64,000 bases of DNA from Lithobates sylvaticus (lineage: Eukaryota > Chordata > Amphibia > Anura > Ranidae). This document shows positions 1-12,297 of this stretch, one piece after another. The stretch spans positions 437,821,071 through 437,885,070 of the forward strand of contig CM053028.1 in assembly GCA_028564925.1 (NCBI GenBank), written 5' to 3'. Below the pieces are notes generated by a model. It made no database searches and had not been told where the DNA came from. It was given only the letters and a program-made list of their open reading frames with translations. The translations under genes were made by a program, and so were the position numbers. Numbering within the stretch: position 1 is the stretch's first letter; every line of letters starts with the position of its first letter.

Positions 1-92
1 ATAACAAGCATGCTTTACTGCATGGGTGTCAGGGATTTTAAATCTGGGGCGATCAATTTTAAAGGGCCATACCACCAGAAAAGTGTCTTTCA

Positions 93-511
93 TGCCATGT
101 ACACACGATCAGACTTTTTCGGTGGACTAGGTCCGGCGGACCGGAATCCGTCAGACAATTCGATCGTGTGTGGGCTCCAGCGGACTTTTCTTTCCCAAAA
201 GTCTGACGGACCTAGAAATAAAACATGTTTCAAATCTTTCGACTCGAGTCCGGTCGAAAAATTCGGTAGTCCGGTAGTGTGTGTTAGTCCGACGGATGAA
301 AACCGACGCTAGGGCAGCTATTGGCTACTGGCTATGAACTTCCTTATTCTATTCTGGTCGTACGTCATCACGTTTGAATCCGTCGGACTTTGGCGTGATT
401 GTGTGTGGGCAAGTCCGTTCGTTTGAAAGTCCGGCGGACCTCCCCTGCAAAGTCCATCGGATAGTCCGCCAGACCAAGTCCGTTGAAAGGTCCGCTCTTG
501 TGTTCGCGGCA
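93..511. mobile_element. Harbinger-like fold-back MITE, copy 1
   Basis: The two ends are imperfect inverted repeats (TGCCATGTACACACGATC at the left; the right end read in reverse starts TGCCGCGAACACA). The interior is full of short GTCCGNCGGAC-like motifs in both orientations. Better preserved relatives at 53317 and 26624 have the same ends and a TAA duplication, which suggests a PIF/Harbinger-type non-autonomous element. Here the flanking triplets (tca and tta) no longer match exactly. No coding capacity is seen. Confidence 0.65.
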
Positions 512-1844
512 TTAGACTTTACTAAAGTTTATTGCTGTGAGTTTTTTCAAGCATGCACCTTAATTTCAATTTTTGCCGCATTCTTGTATGCAAAAAAAAA
601 ACAATTGCGTGAGTTAAAACACCTGTAGCTGTTGGCTGTTGTTAATTGTAAATTTCTTTCAGATATCAATATTGAAAAACAAAATATGTAGCCGTTTTAT
701 TGTTCTAAAACAGTGAAAGAAATAAATGCTATAGTAAACAACTACTTTATGTAAAAAGTAATAGCAGACAAAAAGGAGTTCTATTTTAATGCTTAGCTGT
801 TAAACTATAGTGGGGTACTTGTGTTTTAGTAATGCCCCATAGTTATTTTTTATTAATTTGTTTACAATTCATCCACAATCATGTAGCATTCTAACATCCC
901 TGTTATGTGACATACTGTAGAATTAGAGTGTTCTGGGAACAAATTATGCTGTAGCTCATTGGTATTTGAAATTTAGGACACTGACTGAGCTTGCTGAAAT
1001 CTGCTGCCTTGCGTTTTATTTGTGTTGGCATTTGTCATAATTTGCAGACATCCAGCTTGTGTGCCAGCTTATCTTTCTAACAATTCAAGCATTAACTAGT
1101 CCTGTTTCAGCAAGACACCAAAGGCCTCAGATATTAACTCGTCATACTCCAAACCAACAGATCAGATCAAAGGATTCCATGCAACAAAGTAATGTTATGG
1201 GGATGGTTTAGGGTGCATTCATGTCCATCGCCTTCCCATACCTAATGCCTTTATTTAGAATTATTAGCTCTTGAGCAGCAAATATGAACTATTAATCCAC
1301 AATAAATTTGTTGGAGCATGGAGACGATGCTGCAGGGACTGGCCTAGCCGTTCGGAGGATTGGGTAAGGGCAACTTTTCCATGCCCCTACACCTAATCAG
1401 TTAACCCTTGCAAAGTGAGCACAGCCTACTGAAAGAGAACATTTTTGGGTTTCCTGTATTTTACCTTTAAAGCCAAACTGAACCTTTAATTTGCATCAAC
1501 TAAATACATTTCAGGAGCTTCAAATTTACAATTCTTTTCTTTCTGAAGCAGCCACAGCCTGAATATAAAAGCCTGTCCCCTGACAGCATGTTGCGGAGTG
1601 AGACTCTGAGGAAACAGTGATCTCTCTGCGTTTTGAGAGTGACCCCTCTTCCTCAGAGCTGAGCTCTGAGGAAGAAGGGTCACCCTTTGAAACGTGTCAA
1701 CTCACTTATGACTCTTTCATCCCATCTACGTCTATTGATCAGCAGACCCTGCCGGATGAGGTCAATGATGGACTTTGCAGATGTGCTTGATTTTTAACAC
1801 TCGTTTTGTGAGTATATTATTTTATTTTTAATAAATTTTCTGTG
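512..1844. other. Non-coding stretch, no recognised gene
   Basis: AT-rich sequence without a convincing open frame or RNA gene. Around 1590-1700 a short duplicated segment contains the words CTCTGAGGAA and GAAACGTGTC, typical of old amphibian interspersed repeats, but I cannot assign a class. Confidence 0.4.
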
Positions 1845-2534
1845 TTGCAAAGGTAATGCGCAAGGCAGTTTCCAGTGATCGGGAACAGTGATCTCTGTCA
1901 TGTCCCTGGCAGCCCATTCCCTAGGGAACACATTTAACCCATTTGATTGCCCTAGTGTTAACCCCTTCCCTGCCAGTGACATTTACACAGTAATCAGTGT
2001 CTCTTTATAGCACTGATCGCTGTATAAATGTCAATGGTCCCAAAAAAGTGTCAAAAGTGTCCAATCTGTTCGCCGCAATGTCGCAGTCCTGCTAAAAATT
2101 GCAGATCCCCGCCATTACTAGTAAAACAAAAAAAAATAATAAAAACGCCATAAATCTATCCCCTATTTTGTACACACTATAACTTTTGCGCACACCAATC
2201 AATATACGCCTATTGTGATTTTTTTTTACCAAAAATATGTAGAAGAATATATATTGGCCTAAACTGATGAATAAATTGTTTTTTTATATATTTTTTTGGA
2301 TATGTATTATAGCAAAATTGTTGCTCTTTATTAGGTTATAGCACAAAAAATAAAAACCGCAGAGGTGATACCAGAAAACAAAAGCTCTATTTGTGGTAAA
2401 AAAAAGGACGTCAATATTGTTTGGGTACAACGTTGCACGACCGCGCAATTGTCAGTTAAAGCGACGCAGTGCCGTATCGCAAAAAATTACCTGGTCATTA
2501 AGGGGGCAAATCCTGACGGGGCTGAAGTGGTTAA
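1845..2534. mobile_element. piggyBac-like non-autonomous element, partial
   Basis: The right end reads GCTGAAGTGGTTAA at 2521-2534, the same end as the 5-kb element that finishes at 29430. The interior shares further stretches with that element: the words around CTATAACTTTTGCGC, ACCGCGCAATT and AGCTCTATTTGTGG recur near 29040-29350. The left limit is uncertain; TTAACCCC at 1958 may be internal. No transposase is present. Confidence 0.65.
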
Positions 2535-3180
2535 AAGAGAAGTAAAGGAAAAAAAAATTTTTCCTGATTAATACTGACTTAGGTGGATGCAGCATCGGTC
2601 CAATGCTGCATCTGTCCCCTGCCACCTCTACACTGAGAACTGAGCGATCGAACATCGCCAATCGCTCGGTTCTCACAGTTCCACAAGCAGAGAGCTGCAG
2701 ACTATCAGTCACAGCTCTCTGCTCTTCTCCCTCCTCGCTCATTGGAGGTTTGAGCTGTGGAGGGGCGTGTCACTGAGAGGCTGAGACAGGTGTCAGTCCA
2801 GGCACCTGGCAGATCCAGACTCCCATTGTCGGGATGACGTGGTACCTGGGCTGACATTGGTGATGTCAGCAGAGAGCGGACTTCAGCCCACTCTGCTAAA
2901 AATGGGTCACAGGAGTGCACTAAAAATGCATGCACAGTGTTTTCCATGTATTCCAATGGCTCTAGTTCACACCATGCAGTCAGTTTCTGGTCAGTTTCAG
3001 GTCAGTTTCTGGTGCAGAAACTGACCAGAAACTGCCTGGAACTGACTGCATTGGTGCAGAAAAAACAGAACTGCACGGAACTGCATGGAACTGCATCTGG
3101 TGTGAACTGGCCCAAGCTGTTTGTTAACAACTCAGGACTCTTCAGTTGGCAGCAGGAATGGCGACAATTAAAAATTCTGA
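2535..3180. repeat. Non-coding stretch with fold-back repeat at 2963-3112
   Basis: From 2963 to 3112 the sequence folds on itself: TTCACACCATGCAGTCAG on the left pairs with a mirrored GCATCTGGTGTGAAC on the right, and CAGTTTCTGGTCAG occurs in both orientations in the centre. This is a short non-autonomous element of unknown class. The rest of the stretch shows nothing recognisable. Confidence 0.45.
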
Positions 3181-3440
3181 AAAAAACAGTGTGGGGATCC
3201 CCCCCAGCCCCCAATCCATACCATGCCTGTTGGGTCTGGTATGGATTTTAAGGTGAACCAAAGTAAATCCAGAGTCAATCACAATGTACGCCGCCAACCT
3301 AAAAAAAACAAAAAGCTCTATACCCAATGCTGGCTCCCACCATCTGACAGTTCCGCTTCATAGCTGCCACTAAATAAACTAAGGGGCGGGGTCACTTGGT
3401 GACATCACAGGGTGACCCCGCCCCTTAGGAATCCCGCTGA
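3181..3440. repeat. GC-rich dispersed module, shortened copy
   Basis: It shares words with the longer copies at 38750-39660 and 41783-42660: GTGGGGATCCCCCCC, GGTCTGGTATGGATTTTAAG and, at the end, a palindrome of GGGGCGGGGTCAC with GTGACCCCGCCCC. The middle of the module is missing here. The class is unknown and no coding frame is present. Confidence 0.5.
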
Positions 3441-3754
3441 CAGCTGATGAGTCATCGGCTGTGAAGGATACGGCGGCCCCGTTCTTCAACCAGCTTAGGC
3501 ACAGTTGCAATTTCTTAAAGTTTGCATTGGAATTGTACCTGACAAATAGAAATCACGCTGTGAATTTGCACCTAAATCGCACTACTATAAAAAAAACTTA
3601 TGGAATTCGCACCACAGCAGAGGCAGGTGAGCTGGGCATTATGTGTAAAAAATATGCATCCAAAATAGGTATCGGTAATTGGTATTGGTGAGTACTTGAG
3701 GAAAAGTATCGGTACTCAGTCTTAAAAAATTGGTATCAGTGTATCCCTACATAG

Positions 3755-4365
3755 ACTATCCCCCCTTCAGTCCATAATGAATGCCGCTGCAAGACTCATC
3801 CACCTTACCAACCATTCAGTGTCCTCCACCCCTCTCTGCAAATCCCTCCACTGGCTTCCACTCACCCAACAAATACAATTCAAAGTACTAACAATAGTTT
3901 ACAAAGCCATCCATAACTCTGCCCCCAGCTACATCACTAACCTAGTACCAAAATACCAACCAAGCCGCTCTCTTTGGTCCTCTCAAGACCTCCTGCTCTC
4001 TAGCTCCCTTGTCACCTCCTCCCATGCTCGCCTCCAGGATTTCTCCAGAGCTTCTCCCATCCTTTGGAACTCTCTACCCCAATCTGTCCGACTGTCCCCT
4101 AATCTATCCATCTTTAGACGATCCCTGAAAACCTCTCTCTTTAAAGAAGCCTATCCTGCTTCTAACTAACACTGTTTTTACTTCCTCCATCAACTCATCT
4201 CCCACAGCTATTACCTCTTGTATCAATTTTAGATTGTAAGCTCTAACGAGCAGGGCCCTCTGATTCCTCTTGTACCAAATTGTTATGTAATTGTAATGTC
4301 TGCCTTTATTTTGTTAAGCGCTGTGCAAACTGTTGGCGCTATATAAATCCTGTATAATATAATAA
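3755..4365 (+). mobile_element. LINE 3' end (L2/CR1/Rex1-like), 5'-truncated
   Basis: An open frame of 130 codons at 3777-4169 encodes the C-terminal tail of a LINE reverse-transcriptase protein. The words AARLIHLTN, LHWLPL, YKAIHNSAPSYI, PSRSLWSS, LWNSLPQSVR and FRRSLKTSLF follow the order typical of L2/CR1/Rex1-type ORF2 tails. The 3' UTR follows (TTGTAAGCTC, GAGCAGGGCCCTCTG, GGCGCTATATAAATCC) and ends in a short ATAATA tail near 4365. The polymerase domain is missing, so this is a dead 5'-truncated copy. The exact clade is uncertain. Confidence 0.75.
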
Positions 4366-5583
4366 TGGGAGGTTTATTTAGGTTTGCTTATATTTTGATG
4401 TTCCTGGTACATCCTTCTTTTGACTACTCTGCCTCTTCTGAGTGTATACAAAGTGTGCCCATTCACTATGGGTATCTCATCACCTACTAGATGTAGAGCA
4501 TTGTGGCTTGGGGTCATCAGGTCAACATTCTGCATCAGCAGAGAGTGAAGATGATATTCACACATGTGAACATGTTTTATTTGTACTGTGTTCCCCTTTA
4601 AATTTCAAGTCATCCCATCCTCGCACAAGGCTACAAATACACTGGGATTGCTGTGTTAGCAAACAAGTGCATTGTGAAAGTTCATGTCCTTGAAAAGCCT
4701 GCATAAATCAACTGCATTCATTTTAATTAATTCAGCGCTAGCTCAGAACAGCCTTCCTGTTGTTTTCTTCCTTGTAACTGCATCTTGCAGAGCAACATTT
4801 ATCTAGCAGTTAGTTTGATTTTAGCTGACAAAATAACTTCACGGGGTGTTACTATACAGTAAAACAAGGGTGGTAAATCTCACGGTTTCTGCACATGAAG
4901 TGAGATCAGTCAACCTTTTGTTGAGTACACTAGAAAGCATACAAGGGCAGATCTTTAATATGATACAACAAAAGACGTGTCCAATACGGCAATGCATCAA
5001 ATGGACTTGAAGGTCTTTTCCTGGCTGTATAAGATACGTTTCATCCCGAGCCATTCAGATAGTGTCTCTTTTTGTGGGTGGTTAGGGGCTGAAGATTGAA
5101 AATCTGATAGCCCAACATCAGCAGCAACCTGTTTGTATGTTTTTTAGTGTCAGCTATAGTTGGGAAAGATTTGAACTAATGTCAGCTTGTTGATGCTATT
5201 TGGAGTTGTAGGAAAATAGGTGCTCAAGTTCCATTCAAGGTCTATTTAGAGTTAGAGGAAAATATATTGTGTTTTGACCAGAGTGCCCCTTTATTGAATG
5301 GTGTTTTGTGGAAATAAAATCTTGAAAACAAGGATTGGTTGTATGAAAAAGCTTTTATCAATATAATTTAATAAATTCCTTTTCTGTAACCAACCAATGG
5401 TGGTAAAATTTAATTTCTACAAAACACCATCCAACAAAGGGGCACCTCAGTATTTTCTTACAACTTCAAACAGCTCTTAAGCCCTTCTCATCCAACCCTG
5501 GCATCCCTTTAAATTAGTCTTTATGCCTGGGTGCAGGAAGGACTCCCCCAACATATGACCCATGTGATTGGCTGTCACATTTA
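4366..5583. other. Non-coding stretch, no recognised gene
   Basis: No frame, RNA gene or clear repeat was recognised. At 5270-5460 a loose inverted repeat is visible (AGTGCCCCTTTATTGAATGG with CCATCCAACAAAGGGGCAC), about 190 bp across, probably a small fold-back element. Confidence 0.4.
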
Positions 5584-5775
5584 TATTAGCTTTTTATATA
5601 GCACTTTACATATATATTGTATATTCACATCAGTTCCTGCCCTGAAGGAGCTTACAGTCTAAGGTCACTAGCTCATATACACTTAGTAGGGCCAATTTAG
5701 ACAGGAACCAAATAACCTACCAACATGTCTTTGGAGTGTGGGGGGAATCAGAGTACCTGGAGGAAACTGAGCTGC
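5584..5775. repeat. Dispersed repeat, unassigned class
   Basis: Words such as AAGGAGCTTACAGTCTAAGG, TAGGGCCAATTTAGACAGG and TGTCTTTGGAGTGTGGGG also occur in the copy that frames 12238-13215. It is a common amphibian interspersed repeat whose class I cannot name from sequence alone. Confidence 0.5.
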
Positions 5776-6295
5776 TCTCAGAACTGAAGCCACGGCTGCC
5801 AATAGAGCAGCGTGTGAGTGTTAAAGTTCACCCTTTTTGCTGCCAGACAAATGCGTTACATAGGCAGCATGAGGTTAAATACCAGGATCACTGAACTTGC
5901 ACACCACTTTTTGAATATCTAAGAAAACCTGGACAACCGTTATGTCTGAGAGTGACCTGATGCCCAAAATTGCATGGGGCATACATATATTTTCTACAAG
6001 CACAAGGACAGGTTGTTGAATTATCCCAAGTTCACTCAGCTTTGCAAATGTGAGCAGTATTCCTTCTTCAAATTTCAAACCCAGCAACTGATACATATCT
6101 ACCACCAATACAACACCATACAGTGATTTCTCCTGTTTTTTCTTCCCTGCCTATCTTCTTCTCCGCCTTTTTTAGTGCTATCTGTCTCAGAGGTTTTCTA
6201 TGCTGTTTGTGACCCTTTTTGTAGAGATACTTTCTTTCTTGTACAGTGACACCAGGAGGGGAACAGGGGAGAGAAACAAGGAACAACAATACCTA

Positions 6296-6592
6296 AAGCC
6301 CAGTACACATGGGCCGAATGTCAAAAAAAACATTGGCCGGTTCAAAAAAAAAACAGCCGACATTCGGCCTGTGTGTACGGCACCCTGTCCGACACAAGCC
6401 GGCTGTTTGTCGGGCGAGCATGCTGGAAAACCAGCAGCCTACCGACTCCCGATCAGGGCTCTCAGCCAATAGCAGAGAGTACTGATCAGAGTGTTCTGGC
6501 AGGAGGGCACAATTTCTCCTATTAAAACCAAATGATGGAGCACTGATGTTGGGGCATTGTCTACTCCCACTGGCCACAGTCTGGCCCCCCTA
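6296..6592. repeat. Fold-back repeat of the GTACACA-ended type
   Basis: CAGTACACATGGGCCGAATG at the left is mirrored by CATTCGGCCTGTGTGTACGG near 6361-6381, so the first 90 bases form a hairpin. Similar words continue to about 6450. The ends resemble those of the Harbinger-like elements elsewhere in the window, but the right border is unclear. Confidence 0.4.
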
Positions 6593-7428
6593 AAGCCTGA
6601 AGGACAGTAAACTTTGCCAAGAAAGTTTGGAGATCCCTGCTCTACAACAAACTCAATAAACCATGACTATATGAAGCTTGTGCATAGGAGCACAGTCATG
6701 TTGGAAAATTAAAGCACCTCACCTAAATTGTTGGCACTAGGTTGGAACAGTACTCTTCACTGAAAACACCTGTGGTGGCCAGGTTTCCACACATTTTTGG
6801 TAATGTACATGGTAACTACACTATAAACATCAGTTATCTATGAATAGCTGCTATCTATGTGCATGGCACCAAGCCTGGATAGGCTTGTGAGTGATGACAG
6901 GGGTGGTTTGGTTGATTTAGGAACAGGGTGGATAAAAATCAATGATTTAAAAAAAAAAAAAAAAAAAATTTTTATTTAAATCTATTTTTATTTATTTTTT
7001 TATCAAATTTATTTTAATAAAATGCTTAAAAAATCTGTCTAAAGATAGTTTTCTATTTAGGATACATTAATAATTTTGTTTATTCAGCATGAAATGGAGC
7101 TTAGTTATTTAGCATGAGGCTGTATATTCTGCAATCGTTTAATTTTTGGTAAACTCATTCAACGAATCCAAGCTCTGCAAGCTGAGATAACATGCACTGC
7201 ATTGATGCATTCACACAATTTCACAGTAACCACGAGATAAAACAAAGTTCAGGAATATTCCTTTATCTCGTTTTTTTGCAAATCTAAGTACACTACAAAC
7301 TGTATTTTTGAATCGGTTCTCTTATCACTGTTTTACTAACCTGACAGCTTATTATTCTAAATAGGAAACCTTCATTTTGTTTGCAAGTATTAAAGATTCT
7401 AACTACCAGCAAGAATGAGTCCTTACAT
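6593..7428. other. Non-coding stretch with A-rich tract
   Basis: A run of A followed by T-rich sequence lies at 6948-7010, after a GATAAAAATCAATGATTTA word. This looks like part of an old interspersed repeat, but no border or class can be set. Nothing coding is recognised. Confidence 0.35.
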
Positions 7429-7607
7429 TTAAAGAGCACCTGTCATTTTAGATCCATCATGGCAGCGCCTGTTAGCGGGCATCCACTTACCTGCTGTGTC
7501 ACTGCCGCATCACCAGCCGTCCTATTAAAGTGAATGGGACTGTCGGTGACTCTACGGCGGGTCAGAGGAGGAGCCTCTGCGGGACAGAGATGACAGTTGC
7601 TCTTTAA
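7429..7607. mobile_element. TTAA-flanked MITE
   Basis: The element starts TTAAAGAGCACCTGTCATTT and ends ATGACAGTTGCTCTTTAA, giving inverted ends with TTAA at both borders. It is 179 bp long. A consensus splice-donor word lies on the minus strand at 7485-7493. No protein is encoded. Confidence 0.65.
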
Positions 7608-8338
7608 AAATGATGATTTATAGAATGTTAGAATGAATGTTGGACTTGCTGTCTGGAGCTACCTTACAAAAAGACCCTTTGCAGTCAGCTATATAGACAC
7701 TCTTCAGTAATATACAAAGCCCTAACCCTTATTTTTTTTACAATAAACTGGGCCATTGTGTGCATTAAGAGGCCATTTAGAGAGACATGTGGGAAAATAA
7801 AACCAAGTACTAGACAGTCTGAATTGATTTACCACAAAAAATGAAAACATAATCGCACTACAAACATAGTTTTTGTTAGCATATTCAACAAGTCATTCAT
7901 ATAGCTTCATATGGGCTGAACACGTGATCAGGTTATTCGAGGAAGCTATAGAGTTAATGTGGCTCCGATATCAGTGGTATTCTGTTGCATGCTATTCAGT
8001 CTTTAAACAAACTAGAAAGAAAAAGAGGAGATACCTGTTTACTATAATGTGAAGTTTTATATACTTAATTGGGGTGCCAGCTTCAGAAAGCATGCCCTCA
8101 AGGCCCACATGCTATTTTCACATACTGTTGTTGCACTGACTGTCTGGTTAGTCTATTTAGCATGTGCAGATGTGTTGAGAGGACAGTGCAGACAGCTGGG
8201 GGTTGCCACCCTTTCTTCAAGTCAAACACGAACACTTTAGCAGCGCACAGCAATTTTTTATTTTGTTTTATATAGTATAAACTATACATATATTTTGCTA
8301 TTAAATAACATTTCTAATCATATGAAGATAATAAAACA
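7608..8338. other. Non-coding stretch, no recognised gene
   Basis: No coding frame is supported. Short frames of about 60-70 codons near 8050-8290 overlap in three frames and on both strands without codon bias. The word GGTTGCCACCC at 8201 is mirrored by GGTGGCAACCC at 9221, which may mark the ends of an old element. Confidence 0.35.
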
Positions 8339-8488
8339 AGAGTTCCCCTTTACATCAGAGTCCACAGAGTTCCCCTTTTACATCTGAACTCGCAGAGTTC
8401 CCTTTCACTGTAAGGGGGGACTCTGCAGACTCTTATGTAAGGGAGAACTCTGGGGACTCTAACGTAAGGGATGCTCTGGGAACCCTAA
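8339..8488. repeat. Degenerate short repeat of AGAGTTCCCCTTT words
   Basis: The words AGAGTTCCCCTTTACATC and AGAGTTCCC recur three times and then appear reverse-complemented (GTAAGGGAGAACTCTGG), so the stretch is a small mixed direct and inverted repeat. The words resemble the ACATCAGGTGTCCCC minisatellite at 45402-46105. Confidence 0.5.
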
Positions 8489-8765
8489 TTTAACCGCTTC
8501 CCGACCGTCGGCAGAATGGCACGGCTAGGCAAAACCACGTACAGGTAAGTGGCCCTTTAATTGCCTAGCCGTGGGTCGCGCACGCGATGCCGGCGGCGTG
8601 CTTGCGACCCGGTTGGGAGCTCTGTGACCACGGCCACAGGGTCAGCGGACCCGATCGCCGCTGGTGTCCCGCGATTGGGTCACAGAGCTGAAGAACGGGG
8701 AGAGGTCTGTGTAAACAAACCTCTCCCCGCGCTTCCTACTCTGCCTGTCATTGATCGGCTGTTCC
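8489..8765. mobile_element. piggyBac-like element end, truncated
   Basis: It starts TTAACCGCTTCCCGACCGTC followed by GGCAGAATGGCACG, closely matching the start of the 5-kb element at 24371. The matching right end is absent, so this is one arm only. A consensus 5' splice word, CAGGTAAGT, lies at 8542-8550. Confidence 0.6.
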
Positions 8766-10084
8766 CTTAGTGTACTCACTCAGAGGCAAGAGAGAGAAGG
8801 GGGAGACTTCAAATCACAGACAGGAATGGATGGTGAGCTCACTCACCCCGTGGCAGTCAGCACCTCTCATCCAGATGTTTCTGAGGCTGCTAGACTTTTT
8901 GTTTCTGGCCCCCACTTTCCTTTTCTGAGGCACAGCGCCGACGATTGGAGTGTAAGCAGACACACAGAGGGATAGAGGCAGGAGGAAAAGGTGCAGATTG
9001 AGCCCTCTCTCCTCTCCCGTCTGTGTGTGTTGGGGGGGGGGGGTGGGTGTTAGTGCTGGCTTTGAGAAGTGTGAAAGAGGGTGTAACAGACACTCTCAGC
9101 TTAGACAACTGAAGCCAGCAGCCCTGCTGGGAAAGCCATAGTCCAGTCTGAATAATGTGTCTGGGTTTCAGGCAGTCTGAAACCCGGACACATGATTCCA
9201 AACCCGGAATCCTGGACAGGTGGCAACCCTAGATGAGAGAGCAGAGTGAGCAGAATTGCTTTTCAGAAATAATTGCTTATTAGTGTGCTCCTTCATTGTC
9301 TAATCAGCATTCTTATGGTGGGGAGGATATGACACCACAGTATTCCGTAAAGCAGAAGTAAACCCTGCATATCACCACCATAGAAATGCCACTGGATTGC
9401 GTGTGAAACCCCCCGCTGTCAGGTCCATACGATGTACAGACCTGGCAGAAAGTGTATCTTAAAGAAAAATAAATTATATATTGTAGCTTACTATCCTTAG
9501 ATGTGGTGCCTGCCTTATTCATTTGTATTCCTTTATTTTCATCTGGGCTCTTGCCTTTGTATTTTATCTATAGAGAAGCACTGTTTGCCCCCTAGGACAG
9601 GACTACCCTCCACCTTCTTCTTCTCTATGCTTTTCCTCTATAATCCTCCAAGATAGCTGGAACAATGTAGTGCAGCACAGGAAGTGATCAGGTGACAGAT
9701 TTCTGGCAGGATCAACAGGTATATTTTGCATTTATCGAACAGATATAGCAAAATGCTTTCCTTGGTTTATTTGACAAGGTAAAATAAAAGTTCATTGTTA
9801 GAGGGTTCACATAGTGTTTAACTCCAGCAGAGAAAGTGGTGTCACCCTCCTGGCTGTGCTGACTAACAGAATTCTATTGATCACAAACGTGAATGAACAG
9901 AATGTCTACTACATAATGACATGGCTGACAGGGATCTGTCAGTTATTTGTGATGCTGGAGCCAAGTCAGGTGATTTGAACTGAATATAGTGACCTTTACA
10001 CATCTCATTGTTCTTATAAATACAGTGGCTGAACAACAGACTCCACGGGCTCAAATATTTAGACTTGCCTTGCTGTCTGTCTCC
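8766..10084. other. Non-coding stretch with a G-run and frog-type repeat words
   Basis: A GTGTGTTGGGGG run lies near 9023-9048. The words GTCTGGGTTTCAG and GAAACCCGGACACATG near 9160-9195 are a small inverted repeat. No gene is supported. Confidence 0.35.
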
Positions 10085-10545
10085 TTAAAGTGGTGGGACA
10101 CCCTGAAAACAAAAACTTGAAAAAATGTTAGTAACAATTTAAAATGAAAAAAAATTATTTTTTTTTTTACTTACCAGAAATGGCTGTTGCTAGGCAGATC
10201 GTCCTAATCTGCCTCCTCCAGCGCCGCAGTGATCTTCTCTCCTTCCGTCTTCTAGTGAATGGGGCGCGGTGTGTTATGGGAACTGTGTCCCACAACACAC
10301 CGCATTCCCCATTCACAAATAAGACTCGCGCATGCGCAGTAGGCCGCGCGCCGACTCGCAGTAGGAAACGGGAAGCTGTTTCCCTTACTGAAGATGGTGG
10401 CGCTGGATCCGGATCGCCGAGGGACATCTCGGCCTCCACGAACGACATCGCGGGCGCCCTGGGAGGGTAAGTGTACTTATTAAAAGTCAGCAGCGACTTT
10501 TTTTTTAGCTGCTGACTTTAAAAAAAAGGTGAAACACCCCTTTAA
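10085..10545. mobile_element. TTAA-flanked MITE, CpG-rich interior
   Basis: The left end is TTAAAGTGGTGGGACACCC and the right end is GGTGAAACACCCCTTTAA, which are inverted relative to each other. The interior contains the mirrored words GTCAGCAGCGAC/GCTGCTGACTTT and several CpG-rich segments. AGGGTAAGT, a good splice donor, lies at 10464-10472. The right TTAA is shared with the next element. Confidence 0.7.
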
Positions 10546-10937
10546 AGTGGTTGTAAACCACTTTGAAAAAAAAATAAAAAAATAAAACCTGCAAGACAAA
10601 GGCATAATGAGCTAGTATGCATAGCATACTAGCTCATTATTTATTACTCACCTGAGATTGAAGCCCTCGCTGCGTGACCGTACACAGCACCGGCCGCGGA
10701 CATCACTCCCGGGGGTTACTTCTGGGTACTGCGGCTCCAGCGCTGTGATTGGCCAGAGCCGCAATGACAACGGCACACTCACTGAAGGAAACGGCACATA
10801 CGTGCCATCGCTTCAGTTTGCTTCAGTGCGCATGTGCCGATGACGTCCTGGGAGATATCCTGGGTAGCTACAGGTAAGCCTTATTATAGGCTTACCTGTA
10901 GCAAAAAGTGGTCTGTAAGGGTTTACAACCACTTTAA
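10542..10937. mobile_element. TTAA-flanked MITE abutting the previous one
   Basis: The ends are TTAAAGTGGTTGTAAACCAC and GGGTTTACAACCACTTTAA, a near-perfect inverted pair. The interior has a hairpin (CTAGTATGC/GCATACTAG at 10611-10632) and another at 10870-10900 whose arms are CAGGTAAGCC and GGCTTACCTG, that is, a splice-donor word on each strand. Confidence 0.75.
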
Positions 10938-11125
10938 GTGGAACTTTTCCCAGAACAACTTGAAAGAAATAACGTTCTTTAGCAAGGAATTTACATTCCA
11001 CAATAACAATTATGCTACAAAAATTTGTGTTTGCTATAAATTGCCTCCAGCTGCAATTTTGCTAAAGCCTAGAGCCCCTGAACAGCAGTAAATCTTTAGG
11101 CTGCCAGCAGATTGGCCTCTACAAT

Positions 11126-11442
11126 TTAAAGAGGACGTTTTCCTGTTTCATTGTACCTACAGGTAAGCCTATAATAAAGCTTACCTGTTAGGGGCACCAG
11201 GAGCCATTGGCACCCAGTGCTGTCAATCAATGCCAGCGATGAGGGGGCGGGGCCTGAGTCCCCACTATCTGTGTCAATGGACTAGGCAGCAGGGCACGGG
11301 TGCAAGCATGTATGAGTGCCCCCATAAAAAGTGGCTTCTCATGGGGGCACGCCAGGAGCGCCGGCAGGGGACCCGAAAAGAAGAGGTTTGTGGCCGTTCT
11401 GTGTAATTTAAAAAAATATATATATATCTTTACAATCACTTT
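11126..11442. mobile_element. TTAA-flanked MITE, degenerate
   Basis: It runs from TTAAAGAGGACGTTTTCC to TTACAATCACTTTAA. It shares with the element at 10542 the hairpin built from CAGGTAAGCC and GCTTACCTG (11160-11188). An ATATAT run precedes the right end. Confidence 0.6.
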
Positions 11443-12237
11443 AAGATTTACTTGTGGTTCACAAGCCAGTGTTTGGGATGACCGATGTATGCGATCTTGC
11501 TTGCCTTTGGTATATATTCATGCTAAGTAGCGGCTTTATTTGCTCATGCTCCGTTGTGTGCTGGGAATATAGAGTACATACCATGTGACATGAAGGTATA
11601 CTGACAATTAAAGCTTTAATCTCTGCTCCATAGATCTGTTATCTCCGGCAGAGCAGATGTCGTGGAGGCCGCTAACAGGTTAACCTGTTCCTCTGCCATT
11701 ATTTGCACTCGGCTTACATACCTGTTCTACCTCAGTGACTGTAAATATTGCTAAGGAGTTTCTGCAAGCTGTTTTGTGATGATCTGACAGACAATGATGT
11801 GTTTCTATATCTGTGGTTGCTAGTGGTGTAAAGACAACCGATGGGTGGAACAATACAGGTCTCCAAGAGCCAACGTGGAGGGAAAAAAAATACTAGGTCA
11901 TGCTAAGGACTTGCCGGGGTATTATTCCATTGTTGTGCTAGGAAAGCCCTGTGCTGCCAGGTGAATGCAGAGCCACCTGGTGGTTGTCTGCACAGCACAG
12001 CACTTCTACAAGCTCCACAATATAAAGATACTCCCTGAAAAGACCTTTTTTTACTGATCAGTTCATCAATATTGTGATTGTTACATAAAACCATGTAACA
12101 TAAAGTGCAGTAAACTTGTTTTTGAATGCCTATCCTAAGGCCTCTTACACTGATGCCAAAAGTCACAACCCAGTGTACCCTGATTCAATCTTTCAGTTAA
12201 AGCGAACCACCACCCTCTTATTTATTTATTTCCTTTT
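11443..12237. other. Non-coding stretch, no recognised gene
   Basis: No coding frame, RNA gene or bordered repeat was recognised. A weak local duplication around GTGCTGCCAGG/CACCTGGTGG at 11950-11985 is not enough for a call. Confidence 0.35.
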
Positions 12238-12297
12238 ATTACAGGTACTTTTATAGCGCCATCAATTTACGCAACGCTTTACATATACAGTATATTG

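Noticed and set aside
3777-4169. 130-codon frame as a possible host gene
   Set aside because: Its motifs are those of a LINE ORF2 C-terminal tail, followed by a LINE 3' UTR.
8196-9232. GGTTGCCACCC...GGTGGCAACCC considered as one ~1-kb element
   Set aside because: Only about ten terminal bases match, no flanking duplication is visible, and a TTAA element arm starts inside.
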